Shown here piece by piece: positions 1 to 7,274 of a stretch of 64,000 nucleotides of DNA. The stretch lies in the NCBI GenBank assembly GCA_005888325.1, contig VAWU01000019.1:20798-84797 (forward strand), written 5' to 3'. Below the pieces are notes generated by a model. That model had not been told where the DNA came from. It ran no database searches and saw only the letters and a list, made by a program, of their open reading frames with translations. Origin of the DNA: Actinomycetota bacterium. GTDB lineage: Bacteria; Actinomycetota; Acidimicrobiia; Acidimicrobiales; AC-14. Within the stretch, counting starts at the first letter, position 1; each line of letters begins with the position of its first letter. A program made the translations under genes and the position numbers.

Positions 1-213
1 GACCTCGCCCGGCTCGAGCCCCGCGTCGGCGAGCGCCCGCTCGACGGCCTGAGCCGCGATCTCCGTCGTCGTGCGGCCCGACGCGCGGGTCTGCTCGGCC
101 TCGCCGACGCCGGCGATGGCGACCTGGCCGCTCACGTCGTCGAGGCGGGTGGCGAAGCCCCAGCTGTGCGCCTCCGCTTCGCTCTGCTTCTGAGAGGCAT
201 GGTGCTCGCTCAT
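1..213 (-). CDS. Thiolase-family protein, N-terminal part (cut by window edge)
   Basis: The 71 visible residues start at ATG and run off the window. After a polar leader of about 28 residues comes VAIAGVGEAEQ, the usual first strand and loop of acetyl-CoA acetyltransferase / SCP-x-like thiolases, followed by a helix ending ADAGLEPGEV, as in the second thiolase of this window ([11 protein letters not shown]-type start). The start ATG overlaps the stop of a 29-residue ORF as ATGA, which suggests translational coupling to the CoA-transferase gene upstream. Acyl-CoA chain cleavage or a related reaction is inferred from family and neighbours. The active-site region is not visible, so catalytic competence cannot be judged. 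Confidence 0.75.
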   Translation of the reverse strand, partial: MSEHHASQKQSEAEAHSWGFATRLDDVSGQVAIAGVGEAEQTRASGRTTTEIAAQAVERALADAGLEPGEV

Positions 214-299
214 CGGTTCGCCGTCCTCGTCCCTCGGACGCCGCACCGATCTGTCACATGGGAGCTGTGCGCCTCCGCTTCGCTTCGGTGCTCGCTCAT
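162..299. repeat. Short direct repeat of a gene-start sequence
   Basis: A 22-nt block at 162-183 recurs identically at 263-284. A 12-nt block containing the start codon recurs at 202-213 and 288-299. The two copies differ by a 15-nt insertion between the blocks in the first copy. The repeat encodes the common N-terminus of the thiolase and of the 29-residue ORF beside it. Confidence 0.8.
210..299 (-). CDS. 29-residue ORF resembling the downstream thiolase N-terminus
   Basis: This tiny ORF begins MSEHRSEAEAHS and the following thiolase begins MSEHHASQKQSEAEAHS, so the two share their N-terminal peptide. Its ATG overlaps the CoA-transferase stop (ATGA) and its own stop overlaps the thiolase start (ATGA). 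It therefore sits as an exact translational bridge between two genes. The shared DNA is a 22-nt identical block plus a 12-nt identical block. It may be a coupling or leader peptide, or the remnant of a short tandem duplication of the gene start. No function can be assigned and expression is unproven. Confidence 0.4.
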   Translation of the reverse strand: MSEHRSEAEAHSSHVTDRCGVRGTRTANR

Positions 300-2596
300 C
301 AGGCGCCGAGGGGACGTTCGCCGATGATGTCGCGGGCGCGCAGGTCGTCGATCTCCGCGTCGTCGAGACCGAGCTCCCCGCGCAGCACCTCGTCGTTGTG
401 CTGGCCGAGCGTGGGCGCAGGCGAGCGGTACCACGGGCGCTGACCCCGGCTCGCGAAGCGGAACGGCACGCCCGGCAGCTCATGGGTGCCGGTGACGGGG
501 TGCTCGAGCGCCTCGAAGAACCGGCGCGCCCGCATGTGCGGGTTGTCGGCGATGTCGCGGGGGACGATCACGGGCGCGGCCGGCACGTCGCGCCGGGCGA
601 GCTGCTCGACCAGGTCGTCGAGCTCGCGGTCCGCGCACCAGACGGCCAGCTCCTCGTCGACGAGGTCGTGGTCGGCGCGCCGGTCGATGGCACGGGCCCA
701 TTGGGGGTCACCCATCACGTCGCGGAGCGCGTCCCAGTGCTCGTCGGTCACAACCGCGAGCGCCAGCCAGCGCTCGGTGCCGGCACACGCGTACAGACCC
801 TGCGGCGCCGCGACGGGCCCGCGGTTGCCGTGACGGCCCAGCAGGGTGCCGTTGGCCGAGTACTCGACCACCTGCTCGGCGGCGGCGTTGAGCGCGGCCT
901 CGACCATCGTGACCTCGACGAGCATCCCCACACCTGTGCGGTCGCGGGCATCGAGGGCGGTGAGCAGCGCGAGCACCGCGTGCATGCCCGCAAAGGGATC
1001 GCATGCGCCGCGCGGGATGAGCGGCGGTCCGTCGGCGAACCCGGTCACCCAGGCCATGCCGGTGATCTGCTCCATGGTTTGCGCGAAGCCGGTGCGGTCC
1101 CGCCAGGGACCGTCGAGCCCGAAGGCGGGCATGCGCACCATGACCGCGCGCGCGTTGCACGCGTGGACGGCATCCCAGTCGAGCCCGAAGTTCTCCATCA
1201 CACGCGGCGAGAAGTTCTCGATCACCGCGTCGGCGCCGGCGATGAGACGCTTGGCCAACGTCAGGCCGTCGGGTTGGTCGAGGGCGAGGGTGATGCTGCG
1301 CTTGCCCGCGTTGGCGCCGTGGAACACGGGACACCACTCCCACCACTGCTCGGCGCGGGGAGCCGTCGTGGTGTAGCGCATTCCGTCGGGACGCTGGACC
1401 GACTCGACCTTGACCACGTCGGCGCCGAGCGCGGCGAGCATGTGGGTCGCGGCCGGGCCCGCCCAGAAGGCGGTGAAGTCGAGGATCCGGAGCCCGTCGA
1501 GGGGGAGGCCGTCGCGGGGGCGCGAGGGCGCCGCCGGCGGGCGCGGCTCCCATCGCACGCCGCCCGAATGCTCACCGAGTCTCGGCGCAGGGGTGAACGG
1601 GCGGCCGCGGCGACCGTCGACCGCGTACGGCACCCGCGGCTGCACGAACCCACCGCCCGGATGCTCGACGAAGGTGCCCCGGGCCCGGAAGTGGTCGAGG
1701 GCGGGGAGGGTCGCGCCGTTGCCGACCGGCGTGACCGGGATGCGCAGCAGCGTGGCGAGCTCGATGATCTCGTCGCTGGTGCGCTTCGTCGTCCAGTCGT
1801 GGATGACTGCGAGGATCTCGTCCATGCGCTTCGAACGCCCGATGGCGCTCGCCAGGTCGCGGTCGTCGATGAGGTCGGGTCGCTCGATCAGGACGAGGAA
1901 GTCCTGGAACTGCTGCGCGGTGATCGTGCAGAAGCCGACGTAGCCGTCGGTCGTCGGCTCGACCGAGGGGATCTCGATCGTGCGCGCGGGGCCGCGGAAG
2001 GCGGGCCGGCCCATGAAGCTGGAGAACACCGACGTGAAGGTGTTCATCGTCACCGACATGCACTCGAGCAACGACACGTCGACCCGCTCGCCGCGGCCCG
2101 TGCGCCGCGCCTGCTTCCACGCCGCCACCGCCGCTACCGCGGCATAGGCGCCGCCGATCCACTCGCCGAGGCGGCCGCCGGCCGCGACCGGGGGCCGGTC
2201 GGGGGTGCCCCGCGAGCCGGTCGACCCGCACCACGCCTGCAGCACGAACTCGGTGGCGGCGCGGCCGGCCCACGGGCCCGAGAGCCCGAACGGCGAGATC
2301 GACACGACCACGATTGGCGCACCATCGGGCACCGCGGGGTCGCGTCCCGAGCTGTCGATCACGATGTCGGCCGCGGCGACGAGGTCGCGCACCTCGTCGA
2401 CTGCGATGTCACCCACGACCGAGCGCTTCGACGTGTTGAGGAACTCGAAGAGGGCTCCCGAACGCCACTGGCGGAGCGGGTCGCCGCCGGGTGGCTCCAC
2501 CTTCACCACGTCGGCGCCCGCGTCGGCGAGCAGCTTGGTGCAGTAGGGACCCGCGATCTCGGTGGAGAGATCGACGACGCGCAGGTCGTCCAGCAC
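299..2596 (-). CDS. Fused double-domain CaiB/BaiF (class III) CoA-transferase
   Basis: At 765 residues this is about twice the length of a single class III CoA-transferase. Both halves begin with the family signature: LRVVDLSTEIAGPYCTKLLA near residue 5, and LRILDFTAFWAGPAATHMLA near 370, each followed by GADVVKVE. The family moves CoA between acyl-CoA and a free carboxylic acid through an Asp-anchored aspartyl-CoA thioester. In domain 1 the catalytic Asp is present (RVDVSLLE, about residue 173). In domain 2 the matching segment reads VEVTMVE, with Glu in place of Asp, so only one half may carry the covalent intermediate. The GTG start lies 2 bp after the P450 stop, so the genes form one operon. 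The substrate is probably a steroid- or terpenoid-like acid, by context only. Confidence 0.9.
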   Translation of the reverse strand: MLDDLRVVDLSTEIAGPYCTKLLADAGADVVKVEPPGGDPLRQWRSGALFEFLNTSKRSVVGDIAVDEVRDLVAAADIVIDSSGRDPAVPDGAPIVVVSISPFGLSGPWAGRAATEFVLQAWCGSTGSRGTPDRPPVAAGGRLGEWIGGAYAAVAAVAAWKQARRTGRGERVDVSLLECMSVTMNTFTSVFSSFMGRPAFRGPARTIEIPSVEPTTDGYVGFCTITAQQFQDFLVLIERPDLIDDRDLASAIGRSKRMDEILAVIHDWTTKRTSDEIIELATLLRIPVTPVGNGATLPALDHFRARGTFVEHPGGGFVQPRVPYAVDGRRGRPFTPAPRLGEHSGGVRWEPRPPAAPSRPRDGLPLDGLRILDFTAFWAGPAATHMLAALGADVVKVESVQRPDGMRYTTTAPRAEQWWEWCPVFHGANAGKRSITLALDQPDGLTLAKRLIAGADAVIENFSPRVMENFGLDWDAVHACNARAVMVRMPAFGLDGPWRDRTGFAQTMEQITGMAWVTGFADGPPLIPRGACDPFAGMHAVLALLTALDARDRTGVGMLVEVTMVEAALNAAAEQVVEYSANGTLLGRHGNRGPVAAPQGLYACAGTERWLALAVVTDEHWDALRDVMGDPQWARAIDRRADHDLVDEELAVWCADRELDDLVEQLARRDVPAAPVIVPRDIADNPHMRARRFFEALEHPVTGTHELPGVPFRFASRGQRPWYRSPAPTLGQHNDEVLRGELGLDDAEIDDLRARDIIGERPLGA

Positions 2597-2598
2597 GC

Positions 2599-3801
2599 TT
2601 ACGTCCTCGAGAACTCGACGGGGAGATGGTCGATGCCGCGGACGAAGGCGCCGGGGGTCCAGCGCACCTCGTGGCCGGGGACGACGTGGATGTCGGGCAG
2701 GCGCCGGAGCAGCTCCTCGTACATCACCCGGATCTCCATGCGGGCGAGCGACGCGCCCAGGCAGAAATGCGTGCCGAACCCGAAGGCGACGTGCGGGTTG
2801 TGCTCGCGAGTGATGTCGAAGCGCTCAGGGTCGTCGAAGACCGTCTCGTCTCGGTTCGCCGACGAGTACATGAGCAGCACCTTGTCGCCGGCGCGGATCG
2901 TCTCGCCGTGGAGCTCCACGTCGACTGTGGCCGTGCGGGCCATGTTGAGGATGGGCGTGACGTACCGGAGGAACTCCTCGACGGCAGTCGGAAGGCGGGC
3001 CGGGTCGTCGCGCAGGAGCCGCCACTGGTCGGGATGGCGGCTCACGAGGTCGAGCGCACCGGTCATGGCGTTGCGACTGGTCTCGTTGCCTCCGATGAGC
3101 AGCAGCAACGACTCCGCCAACAGCTCGTCGTCGCTCAGCCCGCTGCCGTCGATCTCCGCGTGGGTGAGGATGCTGATGAGGTCGTCGGTCGGCCGGCCCT
3201 TGCGGGCTTCGAGGATGGGGGTCGTGTACTCGTAGAACGCGAACACCGCGGCCATGCGCTCGTCGTTCATGTACCTCGGGCCGCCACCGAGCTGGACGAG
3301 CTTGTCGGACCACTCTTGCAGGAGGTGCCAGTCCTCGGGGCGGACGCCGAGCATCTCGGCGATCACGATCATCGGCAACGGTGCCGCGAGGTCGTGGACG
3401 AAGTCGCACTCGCCGCGCGTCGCGACCTTGTCGATCAGGTTCGTGACGAGCCCGCGCACGTGGGTCTCGTGGTCGCCCACCCGCTTGGGGGTGAAGCCCT
3501 TGTAGACCAGCCGGCGCTGGACGTTGTGACGGGGATCGTCGCGGTCGATCATCGACGGCGTCGTCGCCTCCGCCGACATCCCCGGCCGCGAGCCCGCAGC
3601 GTTGCTGAACCGCACCGGGTCCTTCTCGACCGCGACGACGTCGGCATGACGCGAGATGCCCCAGAGCCGGTTGACGTCGTCCCAGTAGGCGGGCGCGTCG
3701 GACCGCAGCCAGGCATAGGTCGGGTAGGGGTCGCCCGCGTAGAAGTCGCCGTCGAGCAGGTCGACGTTCGATGACGGCGCGTGCACCGACGAGGCGTTCA
3801 C
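2599..3801 (-). CDS. Cytochrome P450
   Basis: A 400-residue soluble bacterial P450. The I-helix oxygen-activation motif GGNETS, the K-helix EEFLR (ExxR) and the heme loop FGFGTHFCLG with proximal Cys near residue 347 are all intact. There is no signal peptide or membrane anchor, so it should act in the cytosol with ferredoxin partners; none are encoded nearby. The GTG start was chosen because it overlaps the stop of the upstream SDR gene as GTGA. Longer in-frame extension upstream lies inside that SDR. The operon setting (SDR, CoA-transferase, thiolase) suggests hydroxylation of an alicyclic or steroid-like substrate, as in CYP125/CYP142-type catabolic P450s, but the subfamily cannot be fixed by eye. 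Confidence 0.93.
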   Translation of the reverse strand: MNASSVHAPSSNVDLLDGDFYAGDPYPTYAWLRSDAPAYWDDVNRLWGISRHADVVAVEKDPVRFSNAAGSRPGMSAEATTPSMIDRDDPRHNVQRRLVYKGFTPKRVGDHETHVRGLVTNLIDKVATRGECDFVHDLAAPLPMIVIAEMLGVRPEDWHLLQEWSDKLVQLGGGPRYMNDERMAAVFAFYEYTTPILEARKGRPTDDLISILTHAEIDGSGLSDDELLAESLLLLIGGNETSRNAMTGALDLVSRHPDQWRLLRDDPARLPTAVEEFLRYVTPILNMARTATVDVELHGETIRAGDKVLLMYSSANRDETVFDDPERFDITREHNPHVAFGFGTHFCLGASLARMEIRVMYEELLRRLPDIHVVPGHEVRWTPGAFVRGIDHLPVEFSRT

Positions 3802-4580
3802 GCGGTGAGCACCTCGCGGCTCGACAGGATGCGGCCGGTGAAGGTGGCGGGGTCGCAGGTGCACAGCACGAGCACGGCGTCGACGAAGAAGTCGAGCTCC
3901 TCGACGATGCCCGGGTTCGCGTCCATCACGTCGCCGACGATCGCCTCGGCGCCGGGTGTGCGCACCGCCGCGACCGGCGCGAGCGAGTTCACCGCGATGC
4001 CGTCGCCGTGGAGCTCTGCGGCCAGACCGGTCGTGACGCGCTCGAGCGCCGCTTTGGTGGCCCCGTACATGGTCGACGTGGCTCCGAGCTTGTGCCCACG
4101 CGAGAAGGGCGGCCCTTCGGGGTGCTTCGAGGTCGCGCTCGAGATGTTGACGATCCATCCCTGTCCGCGGGCTCGCATGGCGGGCGCGACGGCCTGTGCC
4201 AGGTCCACCGCGGCATGCACGTTGAGCTCGAACAGCAGACGGCGGCGCTTCAACGACATCTCCGCGGTCGGCAGGTAGAAGGCGGCCGCCGCGTTGTTCA
4301 CGAGGATGTCGATGGGCCCCAGCACGGCTTGCGCGTCCGGCACGATCCGTGCCCGGTCGTCGGCGTCGGTGAGGTCGGCCCTGATCGCGAGCGCACGGCC
4401 TCCACCGCTCTCGATCGCGGCGATCGTCTCGTGCAGCGTTCCCTCGAGCGGGCCGGGCGCGTCGAGCGTGCGTGCGGTGACCGCGACGGCCGCTCCCTCG
4501 GCGGCCAGGCGCCGGGCGACGGCTGCGCCGATGCCGCGGCTGGCGCCGGTGACGAGCGCGGTGCGTCCCTCGAGACCCAT
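3798..4580 (-). CDS. Short-chain dehydrogenase/reductase
   Basis: A 260-residue classical SDR with the cofactor motif TGASRGIG near residue 12, the NNAAA motif near 99, the catalytic Ser in NISSA and the YGATK catalytic pair. It has a 15-residue insertion between the Ser and Tyr motifs and an unusual C-terminus with two cysteines (LCTCDP) in place of the common DGG ending. It is a cytosolic NAD(P)-dependent oxidoreductase, likely acting on a hydroxy- or oxoacyl intermediate. It lies 8 bp downstream of the LLM oxidoreductase gene and its stop overlaps the P450 start, so these genes form one transcript. Confidence 0.9.
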   Translation of the reverse strand: MGLEGRTALVTGASRGIGAAVARRLAAEGAAVAVTARTLDAPGPLEGTLHETIAAIESGGGRALAIRADLTDADDRARIVPDAQAVLGPIDILVNNAAAAFYLPTAEMSLKRRRLLFELNVHAAVDLAQAVAPAMRARGQGWIVNISSATSKHPEGPPFSRGHKLGATSTMYGATKAALERVTTGLAAELHGDGIAVNSLAPVAAVRTPGAEAIVGDVMDANPGIVEELDFFVDAVLVLCTCDPATFTGRILSSREVLTA

Positions 4581-4588
4581 GGGCCCGG

Positions 4589-5764
4589 TCAGACGATCAG
4601 TGGGCCCAGCCCGTCGGCCTGGGGCTTCCGGCCTTCGAGGTCGGCGGTCTGCGCGTCGCGCTGGCGCGTGGTGCTGTGGACAGGGTCGGTGTCGAACTCG
4701 GGGATGATGTGGCGGCCGAAGGTCTCGACCGCCTCGACCGCCACCTCGATCGGCATCGTGCTCGAGAGCATCCCGAAGGTGAGCTGGTCGGCGCCCACGT
4801 CCGCGTAGCCCTTCACCGCCCGGTGGCACTCGTCGGGTGTGCCCACGCACACCAGGCCCTTGGCGATCTGCTGCTCGAGGCCCTCGGGGGTGGGCTCGGG
4901 GATGAGGTCGGGCCACACGGGGAGCCCGGGGGGCTTCGGGAAGGTGTCGAGGTAGCGGAACACCAGGCTGTTCTGGTAGCCGGACGCCATGTTGCACGCG
5001 ATGTCGCGGGCGCGGCCGCCGTCCTCGAGGCACAGCATCTGGCTCGTGACCATCACGTTGTTGTTCACGTACTCGCCGACCGGCTCGGCGTGCTCGATCT
5101 CCTTCTTGTACGTCTCGATGAGCGGCGCCAGCGTCGCGGGCGAGCCCATCGTGAAGCACAGCACGCCGAGGCCCATGCGGGCCGCTTTCTCGAAGGTCGA
5201 GGGACTGCCCGCGGCCACCCACATCGGCGGGTGGGGGAGCGTGTAGGGCTTCGGCAGGACGTTGCGCGGCGGCATGGAGAAGAAGCGACCCTCGTAGCTG
5301 TAGTCCGTCTCCCGCCACATGCGCTTGAACTGGGGTACGACCTCGTCGAACATCTCGCGCGTCAACTCGGAGTCTCCGATGCCGAAGCCCTTCTGCTCGG
5401 TCGTCGACGAACCGCGTCCCATGCCGAACTCGAAGCGGCCACCGCTGAGGTGGTCGAGCATCGCGACCCGCTCCGCCACGCGGGCCGGGTGGTTCACCGG
5501 CGGGGTGACGTTGAAGATGCCGGTGCCGACGTGGATGCGGTCGGTGATGGCGGCGACGTAGGCCAGGAACGACTCGTTCGCCGAGAGGTGCGAGTACTCC
5601 TTGAGGAAGTGGTGCTCCGTGGCCCACGTGTACTTGAACCCGTTGGCGTCGGCTGCCTTCGTCCACGTCACCTCGTCGATCAACCGGTTGTGTTCTGCGT
5701 GCCGGGGGTCCGCGTCGGTGAGGTGGTGCGGGAGATAGAGGCTGTTGAAGATCCGGAACTCCAT
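4589..5764 (-). CDS. Luciferase-like (LLM class) flavin-dependent oxidoreductase
   Basis: A 391-residue TIM-barrel flavoenzyme of the bacterial luciferase superfamily. It shows the early TEHHF segment (about residue 50), VGTGIFNVTPPVNHP, GRFEFGMGRGSS, and the late YADVGADQLTFG strand. Members use FMNH2 or F420H2 to oxygenate or reduce substrates, and the choice cannot be told from sequence alone. It heads the operon that continues into SDR, P450, CoA-transferase and thiolase. A TAGCTT box ends 6 nt before the ATG, consistent with a leaderless transcript starting at this gene. Confidence 0.88.
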   Translation of the reverse strand: MEFRIFNSLYLPHHLTDADPRHAEHNRLIDEVTWTKAADANGFKYTWATEHHFLKEYSHLSANESFLAYVAAITDRIHVGTGIFNVTPPVNHPARVAERVAMLDHLSGGRFEFGMGRGSSTTEQKGFGIGDSELTREMFDEVVPQFKRMWRETDYSYEGRFFSMPPRNVLPKPYTLPHPPMWVAAGSPSTFEKAARMGLGVLCFTMGSPATLAPLIETYKKEIEHAEPVGEYVNNNVMVTSQMLCLEDGGRARDIACNMASGYQNSLVFRYLDTFPKPPGLPVWPDLIPEPTPEGLEQQIAKGLVCVGTPDECHRAVKGYADVGADQLTFGMLSSTMPIEVAVEAVETFGRHIIPEFDTDPVHSTTRQRDAQTADLEGRKPQADGLGPLIV

Positions 5765-5770
5765 GGGCGA

Positions 5771-5776
5771 AAGCTA
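5771..5776 (-). promoter_or_regulatory. Putative -10 box of the P450 operon
   Basis: On the minus strand this reads TAGCTT (TANNNT type), 6 nt upstream of the ATG of the LLM oxidoreductase. That spacing would put the transcription start at or next to the start codon. Confidence 0.4.
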
Positions 5777-5849
5777 GCCCCCGGAGGGAGGAAATGAAAC
5801 ACGATCTAGAAACGCGCGGTCGCCCCGACGCACCGTCGATCCGACGCGG

Positions 5850-6290
5850 TCAATCCAACGCGGTGAAGCCCACGAGGTCGGTGTCGGAGAGATCGACCGC
5901 GAACATGCACGTGCCGCGGGCGAGCAGTTGACCGTCGCGGTCGTGGATGGTCGTGTCGGCGACCGAGAGGCGGCGCCCGGCGCGCACGACGACGCCGCGA
6001 CACTCGACGGTGTCTCCCACCCTGATGCCGCGCAGGAAGTCGACGTGCAGCGACGCGGTGGGGAAGGCGCGCCAGTCGGGCAGCATCGACGACACCGCCA
6101 TGCCGGCGATGTCGTCGACCAGCACGCCGACGAAGCCGCCGTGCACGAACCCCATCGGGTTGCCCACGTTGGCCTGCGGCGTCCAGCTCACCACGCTCCG
6201 GCCCCCACCCATCTCCACCATCCGGTAGCCGAGCAGGCTCGACCGGCCGTTGCGCAGCTTCTCCCAGTCGGGTTCCTTCTCGGCACGCAT
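5850..6290 (-). CDS. PaaI-type hotdog-fold thioesterase
   Basis: A 146-residue single hotdog domain. The segment GNPMGFVHGGFVGVLVDDIAGMA (residues about 41-63) carries the HGG motif and the helix Asp typical of PaaI/acyl-CoA thioesterases that hydrolyse aryl- or acyl-CoA thioesters in the cytosol. The later strands TASLHVDFLRGIRVGD and LLARGTCMFAV fit the fold. It is divergent to a second LLM oxidoreductase with only 27 bp between them. It is likely a salvage thioesterase for stalled CoA intermediates in the surrounding pathway (inference). Confidence 0.88.
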   Translation of the reverse strand: MRAEKEPDWEKLRNGRSSLLGYRMVEMGGGRSVVSWTPQANVGNPMGFVHGGFVGVLVDDIAGMAVSSMLPDWRAFPTASLHVDFLRGIRVGDTVECRGVVVRAGRRLSVADTTIHDRDGQLLARGTCMFAVDLSDTDLVGFTALD

Positions 6291-6317
6291 GAGGCCGTCA
6301 GACTAGAACCTGTTGTC

Positions 6318-7274
6318 GTGAGGGCGTCGCTCGGGCTCCCGACCCACCGGATCGACCGCGGCGACGAGTTCGTCGGCGGCGATGCCATCGCGCACATGGC
6401 CCGGGCCGCGGAAGCCGCCGGCTTCGACGCGGTGTTCGTGACGGAGCATCCGTTCCCGGGCGACGCCTGGTTGGCCCACGGTGGCCACCACGCGCTCGAC
6501 CCGCTCGTCGCGCTCTCGTTCGCGGCCGCGGCCACGACCCGGTTGCGCCTGCAGACCAACCTGTACATCGCCGCCTACCGCAACCCGTTCCTCTCGGCCA
6601 AGGCGGTGGCGACGCTCGACGTGCTGTCGGGTGGCCGCGTGATCCTCGGGGTGGGGACGGGCTACCTGGAGCCGGAGTTCGTCGCCCTGGGCGTCGACTT
6701 CGAGGAGCGCAACGCGCTCACCGATGAGGCGTTGCGTGCCATGAAGGCAGCGTGGTCGGGCGAGAGCGTCGCGCTCGACGGCATGCACTTCACCGCGACG
6801 GGCAACACGATGCTTCCGCGGCCGGTGCAGCGGCCGCACCCGCCGTTGTGGGTCGGCGGCAACAGCCGCCGCGCCATTCGCCGCGCCGTCGAGCAGGCCG
6901 ACGGTTGGGTACCGATGCCGAACCCGGCCCGTTCCGCGTCTCGGCGGCGAACGCCCCCACTCGAGTCGATCGACGACCTGCGCGCGGGCATCGCGTACGC
7001 ACGCGAGCACGGCGAGGCCGTCGGCCGCGAGGCACCCCTTGACGTCGAGTTCATGGCCCTCGGCGCCGACATGTTCAGCACCGGCCGGCTCGACGCCGGT
7101 CGCGTCGTCGAGAGCGTCGCCGAGCTGGCGGCGGCCGGCGTGACCTGGCTGGCCGCCGGCGTGCCCGGCGAGTCGAGGGCCGAGTTCGTGGACAACGTGG
7201 TGCGTTACGGGGAGGAGGTACTCCGGTCCCCCGACTTCCCGGCGACTCCAGCAGGGCCGTCAAAGCTGTCCTGA
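6318..7274 (+). CDS. F420-type LLM class oxidoreductase
   Basis: A 318-residue luciferase-superfamily flavoenzyme starting at GTG (VRASLGLPTH). Diagnostic segments are TEHPF, LRLQTNLYIAAYRNPF, LDVLSGGRVILGVGTGY and HPPLWVGGNS. This pattern fits the TIGR03619-like group of predicted F420-dependent enzymes. The substrate is unknown. Reading frame upstream of the GTG runs into the divergent thioesterase gene and was rejected. The last 70 bp overlap the 3' end of the convergent GT39 gene. Confidence 0.87.
   Translation: MRASLGLPTHRIDRGDEFVGGDAIAHMARAAEAAGFDAVFVTEHPFPGDAWLAHGGHHALDPLVALSFAAAATTRLRLQTNLYIAAYRNPFLSAKAVATLDVLSGGRVILGVGTGYLEPEFVALGVDFEERNALTDEALRAMKAAWSGESVALDGMHFTATGNTMLPRPVQRPHPPLWVGGNSRRAIRRAVEQADGWVPMPNPARSASRRRTPPLESIDDLRAGIAYAREHGEAVGREAPLDVEFMALGADMFSTGRLDAGRVVESVAELAAAGVTWLAAGVPGESRAEFVDNVVRYGEEVLRSPDFPATPAGPSKLS

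Noticed and set aside
398-3774. Very long plus-strand open frames opposite the CoA-transferase and P450 genes (up to 945 codons)
   Set aside because: They are antisense shadows of high-GC coding DNA: composition is Arg/Ala/Val-rich without any domain, while the minus-strand frames hold complete family motifs.
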